Positions 26,666 through 34,536 of a stretch of 64,000 nucleotides of DNA are shown piece by piece. The stretch spans positions 28,504 through 92,503 of the forward strand of contig JAEXDA010000081.1 in NCBI GenBank assembly GCA_023401925.1. Direction: 5' to 3'. The first letter of the stretch is position 1; every line of letters begins with the position of its first letter. The notes under the pieces were generated by a model. It did not search any database. It saw nothing but the letters and a program-made list of their open reading frames with translations, and was not told where the DNA came from. The translations under genes and the position numbers were made by a program. This stretch comes from Bacillota bacterium (lineage in GTDB: Bacteria; Bacillota; UBA4882; UBA8346).

Positions 26666-26734
26666 GGTACCGGCATCGTTGACAGATATAATGAAATAAT
26701 TGATAACTGCTATGGTCGCCGTTCATCCGGTACC
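26666..26734 (-). promoter_or_regulatory. Candidate structured leader element
   Basis: GGTACCGG and CCGGTACC (26666-26673 and 26727-26734) close a 53-nt loop region upstream of the leader terminator. I could not match it to the M-box or other metal riboswitch consensus by eye. A GGTGGTACCG string recalls the T-box core, but its distance from the terminator is wrong. Confidence 0.35.
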
Positions 26735-26753
26735 ACCGCCTTTATATTTAACA

Positions 26754-26781
26754 TAAAAAAAGAAAACCAAGGAGTTTCCTT
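26754..26781 (-). terminator. Terminator of the VTT-domain gene
   Basis: A short AAGGA/TCCTT stem on the minus strand followed by a T-rich run. It lies after the stop of the gene at 26947 and would separate it from the Nramp-like unit. Confidence 0.5.
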
Positions 26782-26946
26782 TTATTGCCTATCTTAGGAT
26801 ACGCAAAAAGGACCATTTTGTCAACCCGGTTTTAAAAATTTATTTCGCTTCGGCTTAAACCCGAGGCAAGTATTCTAATTTTCTCAATCCAATAGAGTTC
26901 CCGCGATTCCTTGCAAAAAATATTTTTCTTAACCCCGTCCATCCAA

Positions 26947-27663
26947 TCACTCTTTAGGCGGAGAGGGTTTGGGATGCAGCAGATGACTGAGTTTACTTAC
27001 AATGATTTCCTTTTTCAACAGACCGATCAAAAAGAAAATACAGGCAATTATCGAAACAATAATTACCGGCAGATACTCTTTTTCTCGAATGTTAGCCCCG
27101 ATATATGAAGAAGCCAGGATGCCGGGAAATCGAGCAATCATGGAGATTATAAAAAAAAGCTTCGGTTTGATAGGCGCGATTCCTGCAATATAAACCAAAG
27201 TATCTTTGGGTATTCCCGGGATCAGAAATAATATGAACATCATCATCTCCGATTTTGGGTTATTCATCAGGAAAGAGAATCGGTCCAAATCTTTTTGAGG
27301 CAGAAAATCTTTCACGAGGGAAAATCCGAGGATTCGGGAAATATAAAAAGCAATGATGGAGCCCAGAAGAATTCCAATGATAGAATAAACGGTACCAAAA
27401 AAAGTTCCATACACGTAACCGCCGGCTACCTGAACCAGTTCGCCGGGAATCACCATGATCACCACCTGCATGATTTGAAAAAAAATAAAGGCGGGAATGC
27501 TGATGGGACCGTATGAAGTGAGCAGATCCCTAAAGCGATCCGGCCTTTTCAAAAGATGCGTAATATGTGGAGCAAATTTCACGGAAAGATACGTCATGAC
27601 TACGATAAATAAAATTAATAACGACACATTGAGTCCAATGACAACCTTTTTTGGTATTTTCAT
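26947..27663 (-). CDS. VTT-domain (TVP38/TMEM64, DedA-like) membrane protein
   Basis: A 238-aa membrane protein with the VTT domain (about 50-200). The family segments VIPGELVQVAGGYVYG and LFLIPGIPKDTLVYIAG are present. These proteins belong to the DedA superfamily, thought to move phospholipids or undecaprenyl phosphate across the membrane. The ATG follows AGAGGTGG. It has its own terminator and no obvious partner. Confidence 0.88.
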   Translation of the reverse strand: MKIPKKVVIGLNVSLLILFIVVMTYLSVKFAPHITHLLKRPDRFRDLLTSYGPISIPAFIFFQIMQVVIMVIPGELVQVAGGYVYGTFFGTVYSIIGILLGSIIAFYISRILGFSLVKDFLPQKDLDRFSFLMNNPKSEMMMFILFLIPGIPKDTLVYIAGIAPIKPKLFFIISMIARFPGILASSYIGANIREKEYLPVIIVSIIACIFFLIGLLKKEIIVSKLSHLLHPKPSPPKE

Positions 27664-27832
27664 TTTCCACCTCTTTTTAGTTTACCCTACCCTGTCCTGA
27701 ATACTCTCATGATTGAATATCGGCAAAAAAACACCTAACACGAGCATAAACGTAAAATTCCCCCTTAAGTTGCCTATTTATCTATCATTTAAATATAGTT
27801 TTCCAAATTAAGCAATATCAAGACTTATTAAA

Positions 27833-28810
27833 TCATTCCTTCAGAAAAGGGACCGGATCAATCGGTTTTCCGTTAAAGCGGACTTCATAGTGAACATGGG
27901 GACCTGTACTCTCACCGGTATTTCCGGAAATACAAATAACCTGCCCTTTTTTTACCGCCTGTCCCGGATAGACCAGTAACTTGGAATTATGACCATAACG
28001 GGTCTCATAGCCATACTCGTGGTTAATGATAATCAAAAGACCATAGCCTGCTTGCCAACCGGCAAATTGGACAACTCCGTCCGCACCGGCCTTGACTTTA
28101 TTACCATATTCAACCGCCAAATCCACACCATCATGCTTGATGTATCTTCGATAAATCGGATGAAAACGCACCCCGAATGGAGAACAAATTTGAGCTTCAA
28201 CCGGGCGAACGGAAGGCAGGTGGTCAAGACGGCGTTCAGATGCTTTTAAATCATGAAAAACTAGTTTCTGTTGTGCCTCCTCTTTCCCTAAAATACTCTC
28301 CAACTGGTCCAGATTATAATCTAATTGTTCCAGTGAAGTTATTGCAGAAGGAGAGGCCGATTTGGGGAAAGAGTTCAAAGTGCTTAATTGGTAATTTTGC
28401 CGCTTAAAAATGCCACGACTGGCTATGGGAAAACGATAATCGCCTTTTTGCCGCAACCGGTTCCAGGTATCAACCATCGCTTCACTTTCTTGGCGATATT
28501 GCAAAAGTCTATGATCCAATCCGTCACTCCGGTTTAAAACACCCCGGACGTGGGGTTTCTCCGCCTTTAGCTTGGCAATCATCATGTCTTGTCCGGCAAT
28601 CTTTTGCCGGAAAGATTGAATTTGCCAGACCTGAGTACTATAGGTCAAGAAGACATAGACATTCAATACAATTACGACTAAGCCAACCACCATCAAGGCG
28701 AATGGAATTCGAAAATTGCGGATGCTCTGAGCTCCGGAATTGGGGATAACTATCAAAGTGAAATGCCGTTTTCTAATTTTCTTTAATTTTTTAAACCGGC
28801 TTTGCTTCAT
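27833..28810 (-). CDS. Membrane-anchored M23 peptidase
   Basis: A 325-aa protein with a basic N-terminus, one transmembrane helix (about 35-60), a short helical linker and a C-terminal LytM/M23 domain (about 205-320). Zinc ligands are seen in HDGVDLA and GPHVHYEVR. It should cut peptidoglycan cross-links outside the membrane. The start is ATG 28810 after GAGGTAAAG; an upstream start at 28852 precedes that site. It resembles the peptidase at 45493 only in the catalytic domain. Confidence 0.88.
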   Translation of the reverse strand: MKQSRFKKLKKIRKRHFTLIVIPNSGAQSIRNFRIPFALMVVGLVVIVLNVYVFLTYSTQVWQIQSFRQKIAGQDMMIAKLKAEKPHVRGVLNRSDGLDHRLLQYRQESEAMVDTWNRLRQKGDYRFPIASRGIFKRQNYQLSTLNSFPKSASPSAITSLEQLDYNLDQLESILGKEEAQQKLVFHDLKASERRLDHLPSVRPVEAQICSPFGVRFHPIYRRYIKHDGVDLAVEYGNKVKAGADGVVQFAGWQAGYGLLIIINHEYGYETRYGHNSKLLVYPGQAVKKGQVICISGNTGESTGPHVHYEVRFNGKPIDPVPFLKE

Positions 28811-28946
28811 TTTCTTTACCTCGAAATAAAGGTTTGTCTTTATTCTGCTCAATCATTCTCTCTGGAAACGACAATTGGGCAAAGCAAAAATACCACGATG
28901 CCATTAGAAAGGAATTGAACAATGATCTATCTGGGAATTAACGGTT

Positions 28947-29243
28947 TTAGACAATCATGGTGAGTGCAAAAATGAAGATTTCCGGCGGATCCCGGAGGTG
29001 GATTGGAAGGTGGGGTAGTATTGGAACCTGAGAAACTTTAATTTGAAGGATACCGGTAATAAAAAGAAACAAAAACAATAATCCATATTGCCCGGTACAA
29101 GGAAACCCAATCGTTAAAATCTCGCATAGCAAACAGCGCCCGCGCTCTTTTACCAAACCATGGATCAAGAAATGGCCGCTTAAAAACAATAAAACGACTA
29201 TGAAGATCAATAATGCAATTTTAACAAGAATTTTTTTCTTCAT
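28947..29243 (-). CDS. Small membrane protein, unknown
   Basis: A 98-aa protein with two predicted helices (about 5-27 and 52-72) and the segment RGRCLLCEIL between them. I recognise no family. The ATG at 29243 fits the hydrophobic start, but the ribosome binding site is weak. It lies between the peptidase gene and a strong hairpin. Confidence 0.5.
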   Translation of the reverse strand: MKKKILVKIALLIFIVVLLFLSGHFLIHGLVKERGRCLLCEILTIGFPCTGQYGLLFLFLFITGILQIKVSQVPILPHLPIHLRDPPEIFIFALTMIV

Positions 29244-29398
29244 GTTCCATGGTTCCAATCCATAAAATAAATTGCACCCGAGGTGAGCAGTGTCCGGAAA
29301 ATTAAAAATGATTTCCTAATTTTAATAGTTAGCTTTTTATAAAAAAAAACCTTTTTTTTAGTCATTTTTAAGGGAATTTTTTCCGGCGGTTTTTTATT

Positions 29399-29440
29399 CA
29401 AAAAGTGAACGGCTCATGAAGCAAAGCCGTTCACTTTTTG
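29399..29440. terminator. Strong 16-bp hairpin
   Basis: A perfect 16-bp stem (29399-29414 with 29425-29440) with A-rich and T-rich ends, so it can work in both directions. It lies after the small gene at 29492 and probably ends the long redox operon read from 32.9 kb downwards. Confidence 0.8.
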
Positions 29441-29491
29441 ATCATTCACGCAGACTTGAGCGATATTTATTCTGCCAACGTTTGCCGGAAA

Positions 29492-29677
29492 CTATCTTTT
29501 TTCGCCGTTTTCACCAACAAAATTCCTACCTCCGATATCGGGCCTTTTTTCCTTGATCTCAGCCATGGCGGCCGCGATATCAATGGCCACGTCCATAATC
29601 GAGCCGGTTACCAATAGAATTACCGCAGCGTAAAATAATTTATGCAAGTCCAAATGTTCGTAACCGAAGTGGCGCAA
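29492..29677 (-). CDS. Small single-helix protein, uncertain
   Basis: Sixty-one codons with one likely helix (FYAAVILLVTGSIMDVAIDIAAAMAEI) and a charged tail. It starts at a TTG without a clear ribosome binding site. The composition looks real and it precedes a strong terminator, but I recognise no family. Confidence 0.4.
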   Translation of the reverse strand: MRHFGYEHLDLHKLFYAAVILLVTGSIMDVAIDIAAAMAEIKEKRPDIGGRNFVGENGEKR

Positions 29678-29803
29678 GGTGGTTGAAAAACTGGAAGTAG
29701 CGATGATTCAAGGTCCGGGCGGGCGACATAAAAAAACGGCCGCGATTGGATTTGCCAATTGGGGCCAACGTATCAGACTTTATTCGTTTTGATTCATTCC
29801 TTT

Positions 29804-30508
29804 TTATGATGGGACATCTTTTTCCGCGAGGATGGAGTAATGTTCTTCCCCGATACTTTGACAATCAACAATCTTCAATCCATGCTTATTAAATATCCCG
29901 ATCAGTTCATTTTTATCAATTCGATGATGGATGGGGGGCCCCCATTGGCTCTCTTTCTTTTCAAAATCAATCACCGCCAACCGGCCTTTTACCGCCAAAA
30001 TTCTCTGAAGCTCACCCACATAACGTTCAAGTTCCTCAACTTCATGAAGTACATTACAGACCAAAGCAAAATTTACCGCTCCATTTTTTAATGGCAGATC
30101 ATCTTCGGCCACTTTGACGGTTTCAATATTCGTTGCCTGATTCCGATCTTTTCCTTCATTGACCTCATTCAGCATTTCATCGGCAACATCCATCGCCAGG
30201 ACTTTTCCTTCTGACCCCACAATTTGGGCGGCCGGGAAGGTAAAATATCCGATGCCGCATCCGACATCCGCCATGATATCACCTGTTTTTAGACCCAACT
30301 TCCTTAATGTCTCTTCGGGGGGCATTATCTTCCGGCGTTCCGGATTATCCAGTTTCCTTTTCTGGCTTATGTCAAATTTATGCATTGAACCGGGCCGATT
30401 TCTGATGTCGCCCGCGGCATACACACGACCGGCAACGGAATCCCGAAGCCGAAAAACCAAGTAAATTAGAACCGTCAAACTAAAAATAATGGTTAAAGTC
30501 TTTATCAT
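29804..30508 (-). CDS. Class I SAM-dependent methyltransferase (UbiE-like)
   Basis: A 234-aa protein with an N-terminal membrane helix (residues 1-22) and a Rossmann methyltransferase domain. Motif I is DVGCGIGYFT, followed by an acidic DVADEML loop and NVLHEVEE. The start is ATG 30508, eight bases after AAGGAG. It is the last large gene of the ArsR-thioredoxin-TlpA-CcdA unit. The substrate is unknown; an arsenic methyltransferase would normally show conserved cysteines, which I do not see. Confidence 0.85.
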   Translation of the reverse strand: MIKTLTIIFSLTVLIYLVFRLRDSVAGRVYAAGDIRNRPGSMHKFDISQKRKLDNPERRKIMPPEETLRKLGLKTGDIMADVGCGIGYFTFPAAQIVGSEGKVLAMDVADEMLNEVNEGKDRNQATNIETVKVAEDDLPLKNGAVNFALVCNVLHEVEELERYVGELQRILAVKGRLAVIDFEKKESQWGPPIHHRIDKNELIGIFNKHGLKIVDCQSIGEEHYSILAEKDVPS

Positions 30509-30593
30509 TGAATCCACTCCTTATGGAAAGGGATAATCGGATGAATGGGTTAAACTTAACGATTTAAAAAAATTCCGGCCCTTTCCAATCCTG

Positions 30594-31328
30594 TCATTTG
30601 TCCAGCAGGCCCTCGGGGCTCCAACCTCCGGTTATCCGCATTATCCAACGACTGATAAGGGTCAGATGATCGGTAACCAGCAAAAGTCCCATCACAATCA
30701 GCAACCCGCCCGCCACCCATTGCAGATATTTCAGATAGGGTTTCAAGCGGTCCAATTTTCTGGAAACCTTTTCAAATCCCACCGCCAGCAGCAAAAATGG
30801 AATGGCAAGTCCTAAAGAATAAACCGTCAGTAAAAGAAATCCTGATCCTACGGTGTTTTGATTTCCCGCCATGGCCAATATCCCGCCTAATATCGGGCCA
30901 ACGCAGGGAGTCCAACCGAATGCAAAAGCCAGACCGGTTACAAACGCTCCGGCTACCCCAGCGCCGGGAGCCGCCTGGACCCGGCGCTCACGGTACAACC
31001 AACTCACCGGGAACAGCCCGGTCTGGTGAAGTCCAAGCAAGATTACAATTACCCCGCCGATTTGGGAAAAAAGCGCTTTATGGCCCCTGAACAATTGGCC
31101 AACCAATGAGCTGGCAAATCCCAGCGAGATAAAAACCAAACTAAATCCCAATATAAAGGCGCCAGTGACCGCGAATATTTTCTTTTGGACAATCTTACCC
31201 TCCTTGAGTCCCGAAAAGGAAACCCCGGAGATTATTCCCAAATAGCCGGGAGCAAGCGGTAAGACGCAGGGGGATAAAAATGAAAGCAATCCCCCTGCAA
31301 ATGCCAGCACAACGGTGAACACACTCAT
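30594..31328 (-). CDS. ccdA: CcdA-type thiol-disulfide membrane transporter
   Basis: A 244-aa, six-helix DsbD/CcdA family protein. The two redox cysteines are in FLSPCVLPLAPGYLG (helix 1) and WTPCVGPILGG (helix 4). It carries reducing equivalents from cytoplasmic thioredoxin to extracytoplasmic thiol proteins. ATG 31328 follows the TlpA stop by one base, with GGGAG before it, so the pair is translationally coupled. Thioredoxin and TlpA genes upstream complete the electron route. Confidence 0.92.
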   Translation of the reverse strand: MSVFTVVLAFAGGLLSFLSPCVLPLAPGYLGIISGVSFSGLKEGKIVQKKIFAVTGAFILGFSLVFISLGFASSLVGQLFRGHKALFSQIGGVIVILLGLHQTGLFPVSWLYRERRVQAAPGAGVAGAFVTGLAFAFGWTPCVGPILGGILAMAGNQNTVGSGFLLLTVYSLGLAIPFLLLAVGFEKVSRKLDRLKPYLKYLQWVAGGLLIVMGLLLVTDHLTLISRWIMRITGGWSPEGLLDK

Positions 31329-31329
31329 G

Positions 31330-31869
31330 CTATTTCTCCCGAAGAACCGCATTCACTTTCGCGGTCAGCGTTGATTGATTGGTGGCTCCTACAATGATGT
31401 CCTGAATCACACCCCGCCGGTCAATAATCAGGGTTGTCGGAAAACCGGTAATCTGGTAAAGCTCGCTGACGGCGTTATTTTGATCAATCAGGATCGGAAA
31501 GTTCATCCGGTTCTTTTTGACAAACGACGGTACATCCTTGGGATTGTCACCGACATTGACCGCCAAGACTTCAACCTGGCGTTGGTGATATTGCTGGTAA
31601 AACTTCACGAACTCGGGTATTTCCCTGACGCAATACGGGCACCAGATCCCCCAAAAATTAATCACGGTAACCTTGTTCGCGCCGATTATTCGATATAAGT
31701 TTACATTCCGCTCCGTCAGGCTATGTAAAGTGAAATCGGGCGCTTGATAGCCCATTCGCGGACTGGCATTTCTCGCTGCGGCTCCACTTGGGACACCAAC
31801 TTCAACCATTATCACCAAAAAAGTTACCAGAAATAGTCCGAGCCAATGCTTTTTAAAAAATTCCGACAT
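31330..31869 (-). CDS. TlpA/ResA-type extracytoplasmic thioredoxin
   Basis: A 179-aa protein with an N-terminal membrane anchor or signal (about 8-28), then a thioredoxin fold of the TlpA/ResA type with the active site WCPYC and the cis-Pro region GFPTT. It should reduce disulfides outside the membrane, fed by CcdA. ATG 31869 follows GAGGTGGG. It lies between a ferredoxin gene and ccdA in the ArsR-controlled operon. Confidence 0.92.
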   Translation of the reverse strand: MSEFFKKHWLGLFLVTFLVIMVEVGVPSGAAARNASPRMGYQAPDFTLHSLTERNVNLYRIIGANKVTVINFWGIWCPYCVREIPEFVKFYQQYHQRQVEVLAVNVGDNPKDVPSFVKKNRMNFPILIDQNNAVSELYQITGFPTTLIIDRRGVIQDIIVGATNQSTLTAKVNAVLREK

Positions 31870-31893
31870 CTTGCCCACCTCGAAGATTATTTT

Positions 31894-32070
31894 TTAAGAA
31901 AATGCCCCCATCGGACAAAACCGGACACATTCTTTACAGTCTATGCATTTGACAGCATCAACACCAGGAGCATGAAAACCATTTTGGGTTAAAGCGCCCG
32001 CAGGACAGACCTTGAGAGCGGGACAGGGATGATTTTGCGGGCAAAGATTCAGATCAACAGAAATTGCCAT
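31894..32070 (-). CDS. Small 4Fe-4S ferredoxin-type protein
   Basis: A 58-aa protein with two cysteine clusters. The second is a full CxxCxxCxxxCP motif (CIDCKECVRFCP); the first (CPQNHPCPALKVCP) has only three cysteines in unusual spacing. At least one [4Fe-4S] cluster is therefore expected. The ATG at 32070 is preceded only by GGAAAAAACACC, a weak ribosome binding site. Its place between thioredoxin and TlpA suggests that it feeds or drains electrons for thiol reduction. Confidence 0.85.
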   Translation of the reverse strand: MAISVDLNLCPQNHPCPALKVCPAGALTQNGFHAPGVDAVKCIDCKECVRFCPMGAFS

Positions 32071-32111
32071 GGTGTTTTTTCCCTTTCATGATGATTTTGG
32101 ATTGACTTAAT

Positions 32112-32432
32112 TCAGGAAATGATCCAGCGGGCCAATTTACTTTCAATGCCCGGTTTGGGTAAAGCGCCGACAAACTGTTCCACCAATCGTCCATCTTTAA
32201 ATATATGCAGGTTGGGAATGGTCATTACATTATAATTGGCGGCTAATCCCGGATTTTCATCCACATTGATCTTAACGATTTTGAGCTGATCACCCTTTTC
32301 GCGGGCAATCTCTTCCAAAACCGGCCCCACCATCCGGCAAGGTCCGCACCAGGGCGCCCAAAAATCCACCAACACGATTCCTTTGGCGTTTAAAACCTCT
32401 TCCTGGAAAGTGCTTTCTGTTACATTCAACAT
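32112..32432 (-). CDS. trxA: Thioredoxin
   Basis: A 106-aa classical thioredoxin with the active site WAPWCGPC and the cis-Pro loop VMTIPNLHIFKDG. It is a cytoplasmic dithiol reductant and the likely electron donor to CcdA. ATG 32432 follows GAGGTGG. A 24-bp operator at 32458-32481, matching the one before the arsR gene, lies directly upstream. Confidence 0.93.
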   Translation of the reverse strand: MLNVTESTFQEEVLNAKGIVLVDFWAPWCGPCRMVGPVLEEIAREKGDQLKIVKINVDENPGLAANYNVMTIPNLHIFKDGRLVEQFVGALPKPGIESKLARWIIS

Positions 32433-32457
32433 CGAATCCACCTCATCTCATATTTAT

Positions 32458-32481
32458 TTAAGTAATTTAGCAACAACTTAA
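32458..32481. promoter_or_regulatory. ArsR-type operator, site 2
   Basis: A 24-bp site with half-sites TTAAGTA and ACTTAA and the inner string AGCAAC at the same position as in site 1 (32935-32958). It sits immediately upstream of the thioredoxin gene, where bound repressor would block transcription. Confidence 0.7.
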
Positions 32482-32499
32482 ATTTATAAAGAAAAAATT

Positions 32500-32910
32500 T
32501 TACCTCTTATCCTTGGCCTCCAGGATTCCAATTTGCTGGCGAACAGCCTCAAGTTTCTGCTCCAAATCCTTTTCGCAGTCTTTTAATGTTTCCAAGCTGG
32601 CCGATTTTAGGGCTTCCATACCTTTTTTCCCTTCACCATTACAACCGCATAAACAAACTTCGGTTAACAACTCGCGGCATTGTCTGAGCACATCTTCATT
32701 GATGGTATAGGGAATGCAAAATCCTTTTCTTTCGCTGCTGACGATCCCAACCTGGCTCATAATCTTTAGATGTTGGGAAACGGCAGCCGTTGTCACTCCT
32801 AAAAATTCCGCCATGTCCTTAGCACCGAGCGGTCCTTTGGTTTTTAATAATTTTATAATTTTTAAACGGGTTTCAACCGACAAAACTTTGCAAATTTCCG
32901 ACGGTTCCAA
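32500..32910 (-). CDS. ArsR family transcriptional regulator
   Basis: A 136-aa winged-helix repressor with the recognition segment TTAAVSQHLKIMSQVG (about 45-60) and a C-terminal coiled region (about 95-135). A Cys cluster CLCGCNG near residue 88 could bind metal or form a redox switch. I take TTG 32910 as the start: GGAGTGG lies seven bases upstream, and the longer TTG start at 32928 precedes that site. It heads the thioredoxin operon, and operators lie on both sides of it, so autoregulation is likely. Confidence 0.88.
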   Translation of the reverse strand: MEPSEICKVLSVETRLKIIKLLKTKGPLGAKDMAEFLGVTTAAVSQHLKIMSQVGIVSSERKGFCIPYTINEDVLRQCRELLTEVCLCGCNGEGKKGMEALKSASLETLKDCEKDLEQKLEAVRQQIGILEAKDKR

Positions 32911-32934
32911 TTTTTGACCACTCCGCAAAACAAA

Positions 32935-32958
32935 TTAAGTATTAAAGCAACTACTTAA
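32935..32958. promoter_or_regulatory. ArsR-type operator, site 1
   Basis: A 24-bp site with perfect 7-bp half-sites TTAAGTA/TACTTAA around a 10-bp centre containing AGCAAC. It lies between arsR and the divergent gene at 33013, so one bound dimer could control both directions. Confidence 0.72.
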
Positions 32959-33012
32959 ATAGTAATTGAAAACTTATGGTTTGTCAAGGTCCTTTCTGAA
33001 TTTTATTTAAAA

Positions 33013-34536
33013 ATGCCATCGTTTTATTCTAAACTTTCCGAAAAGGAAACATATTATCACCTATCAAGGGTAAAACTATTTTTCATGGGATGCAGCAATA
33101 TCTTTAGAAATAACTGGGGAAAAGGCATGCTTATGGGCTTTCAATTTATCCTTGCGGTTTGTGTCGGAATTATCATCATCCTGATTTCCGTTATCATCCT
33201 TTGGCGGCCGGGTATTGATTTATGGACCGACGCTTTTGTCAAACGCTTAATGAAAGATCCCTATCCGGAGAACATCGGAGAAATGTACAATGTCTTCACC
33301 AAAGTGGGGGTCCAGAACATTTTTGAAAGCGATTTACGTTCCACAAGCGGAAAGCCTCTGGAGCGTCCCTTTGGAACCCCCAAACATTTTTCCTCTTGGG
33401 ATAAATTACTCTTTAACCCGGTTTATTTTACCCGGAAACCGGCTGTTGAATCGGCGGCCATTGACACCAAGGTCACCATAGGTCCTAAAGCCAAAAGACC
33501 GCTGGAGATTAACATGCCGATTATGATTGCCGGAATGAATTATGGCGGAGGACTATCCTTAAACGCCAAAATTGCCTTAGCCAAAGGCGCGGATATGATG
33601 AAAACCGCCACCGGAACCGGAGCCGGTCCCTTTTTACCGGAAGAACGCAAACATGTTCAAAGATTGATCATCCAGTATCACCGGGGTTTTTGGACAAAAG
33701 AAGAAGCCATTTTGCGGCAGGCCAACGCCATTGAAATTAATCTAGGATACGGAGCCCTCGGTCCGGCGCCGCTCATCTGGAGAAACAAAGAATTCAGCCC
33801 GGAATTCCGTGATTATATGAAACTCGATACCGGTGAAGATTTAATTGAAGAGACTGGCTTGTCTAATGTGGAAAACGGCACGGAACTTACAAAACTCGTC
33901 CAGTATTTGCGCCAGTTGACCAATGGAGCCCCGATCGGGATTAAATTCGGGGCCACACATTATTTGGAACAGGAATTGGAGATCTTCACCAAAGCGGGAG
34001 TCGATTTTTTAAGCATCGCCGGAGGGGAGGCCGGAATTCATTATGGGTCGGGAATACTGGAAGATGATGTTGGGCTTCCCACATTACCGGCACTGTGCCG
34101 GGCTTCCAATTTTCTAAAGCAAAATGGCTTAAAGAATCAAGTATCCTTAATCATCTCGGGAGGGTTGATTACTCCGGGACATTTTCTAAAAGCCCTGGCC
34201 CTAGGTGCTGATGCCGTCGCCATCGGGACAGTCGCCATTGTGGCAATGGTCCATACTCAAATAACAAAAGTCCTTCCCTGGGAACCTTTGACAGAGCTGG
34301 TTTTTGAAAACGGCAAGTCCAGGAAAAAGTTATCCATTGATGACGCCGCAATGAATATCGCCAATTTTTTAAAAAGCTGTAATGAGGAGATCATGTTGGC
34401 CGTTGGCTGTATGGGATGGACTTCTTTAAAAGAAGTATCATCCGCCGATCTCTCTTCCACATCGGCCGAAATTGCCACCCTGGCCGGAGTGGATCATTGC
34501 CTTTATCCTCCAAAAGGATATTCGGTCAAGAAATGA
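33013..34536 (+). CDS. FMN-binding glutamate synthase-like protein 1
   Basis: A 507-aa protein with an N-terminal membrane helix (about 45-67) and a domain like the FMN-binding central part of glutamate synthase (GltB). Family segments include IMIAGMNYGGGLSLNAKIALAKGA, GIKFGATHYLEQE, GGEAGIHYGSG and SGGLITPGHFLKALALGADAVAIGT. The glutaminase domain is absent. The start is uncertain: ATG 33013 has no clear ribosome binding site, and ATGs at 33127 and 33133, after AAAAGG, are alternatives. It overlaps its paralogue by 4 bp. The reaction is unknown; membrane-anchored oxidation or amination is possible. Confidence 0.85.
   Translation: MPSFYSKLSEKETYYHLSRVKLFFMGCSNIFRNNWGKGMLMGFQFILAVCVGIIIILISVIILWRPGIDLWTDAFVKRLMKDPYPENIGEMYNVFTKVGVQNIFESDLRSTSGKPLERPFGTPKHFSSWDKLLFNPVYFTRKPAVESAAIDTKVTIGPKAKRPLEINMPIMIAGMNYGGGLSLNAKIALAKGADMMKTATGTGAGPFLPEERKHVQRLIIQYHRGFWTKEEAILRQANAIEINLGYGALGPAPLIWRNKEFSPEFRDYMKLDTGEDLIEETGLSNVENGTELTKLVQYLRQLTNGAPIGIKFGATHYLEQELEIFTKAGVDFLSIAGGEAGIHYGSGILEDDVGLPTLPALCRASNFLKQNGLKNQVSLIISGGLITPGHFLKALALGADAVAIGTVAIVAMVHTQITKVLPWEPLTELVFENGKSRKKLSIDDAAMNIANFLKSCNEEIMLAVGCMGWTSLKEVSSADLSSTSAEIATLAGVDHCLYPPKGYSVKK

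Noticed and set aside
26595..26760. T-box or M-box riboswitch before the Nramp-like gene
   Set aside because: A GGTGGTACCG string recalls the T-box, but it is about 140 nt from the terminator and no specifier stem is seen. The M-box core is also absent. I kept only an unidentified leader element.
29640..29864. Minus-strand frame of 74 codons next to the methyltransferase gene
   Set aside because: It overlaps the methyltransferase end and the small gene at 29492 in another frame and has no protein-like pattern.
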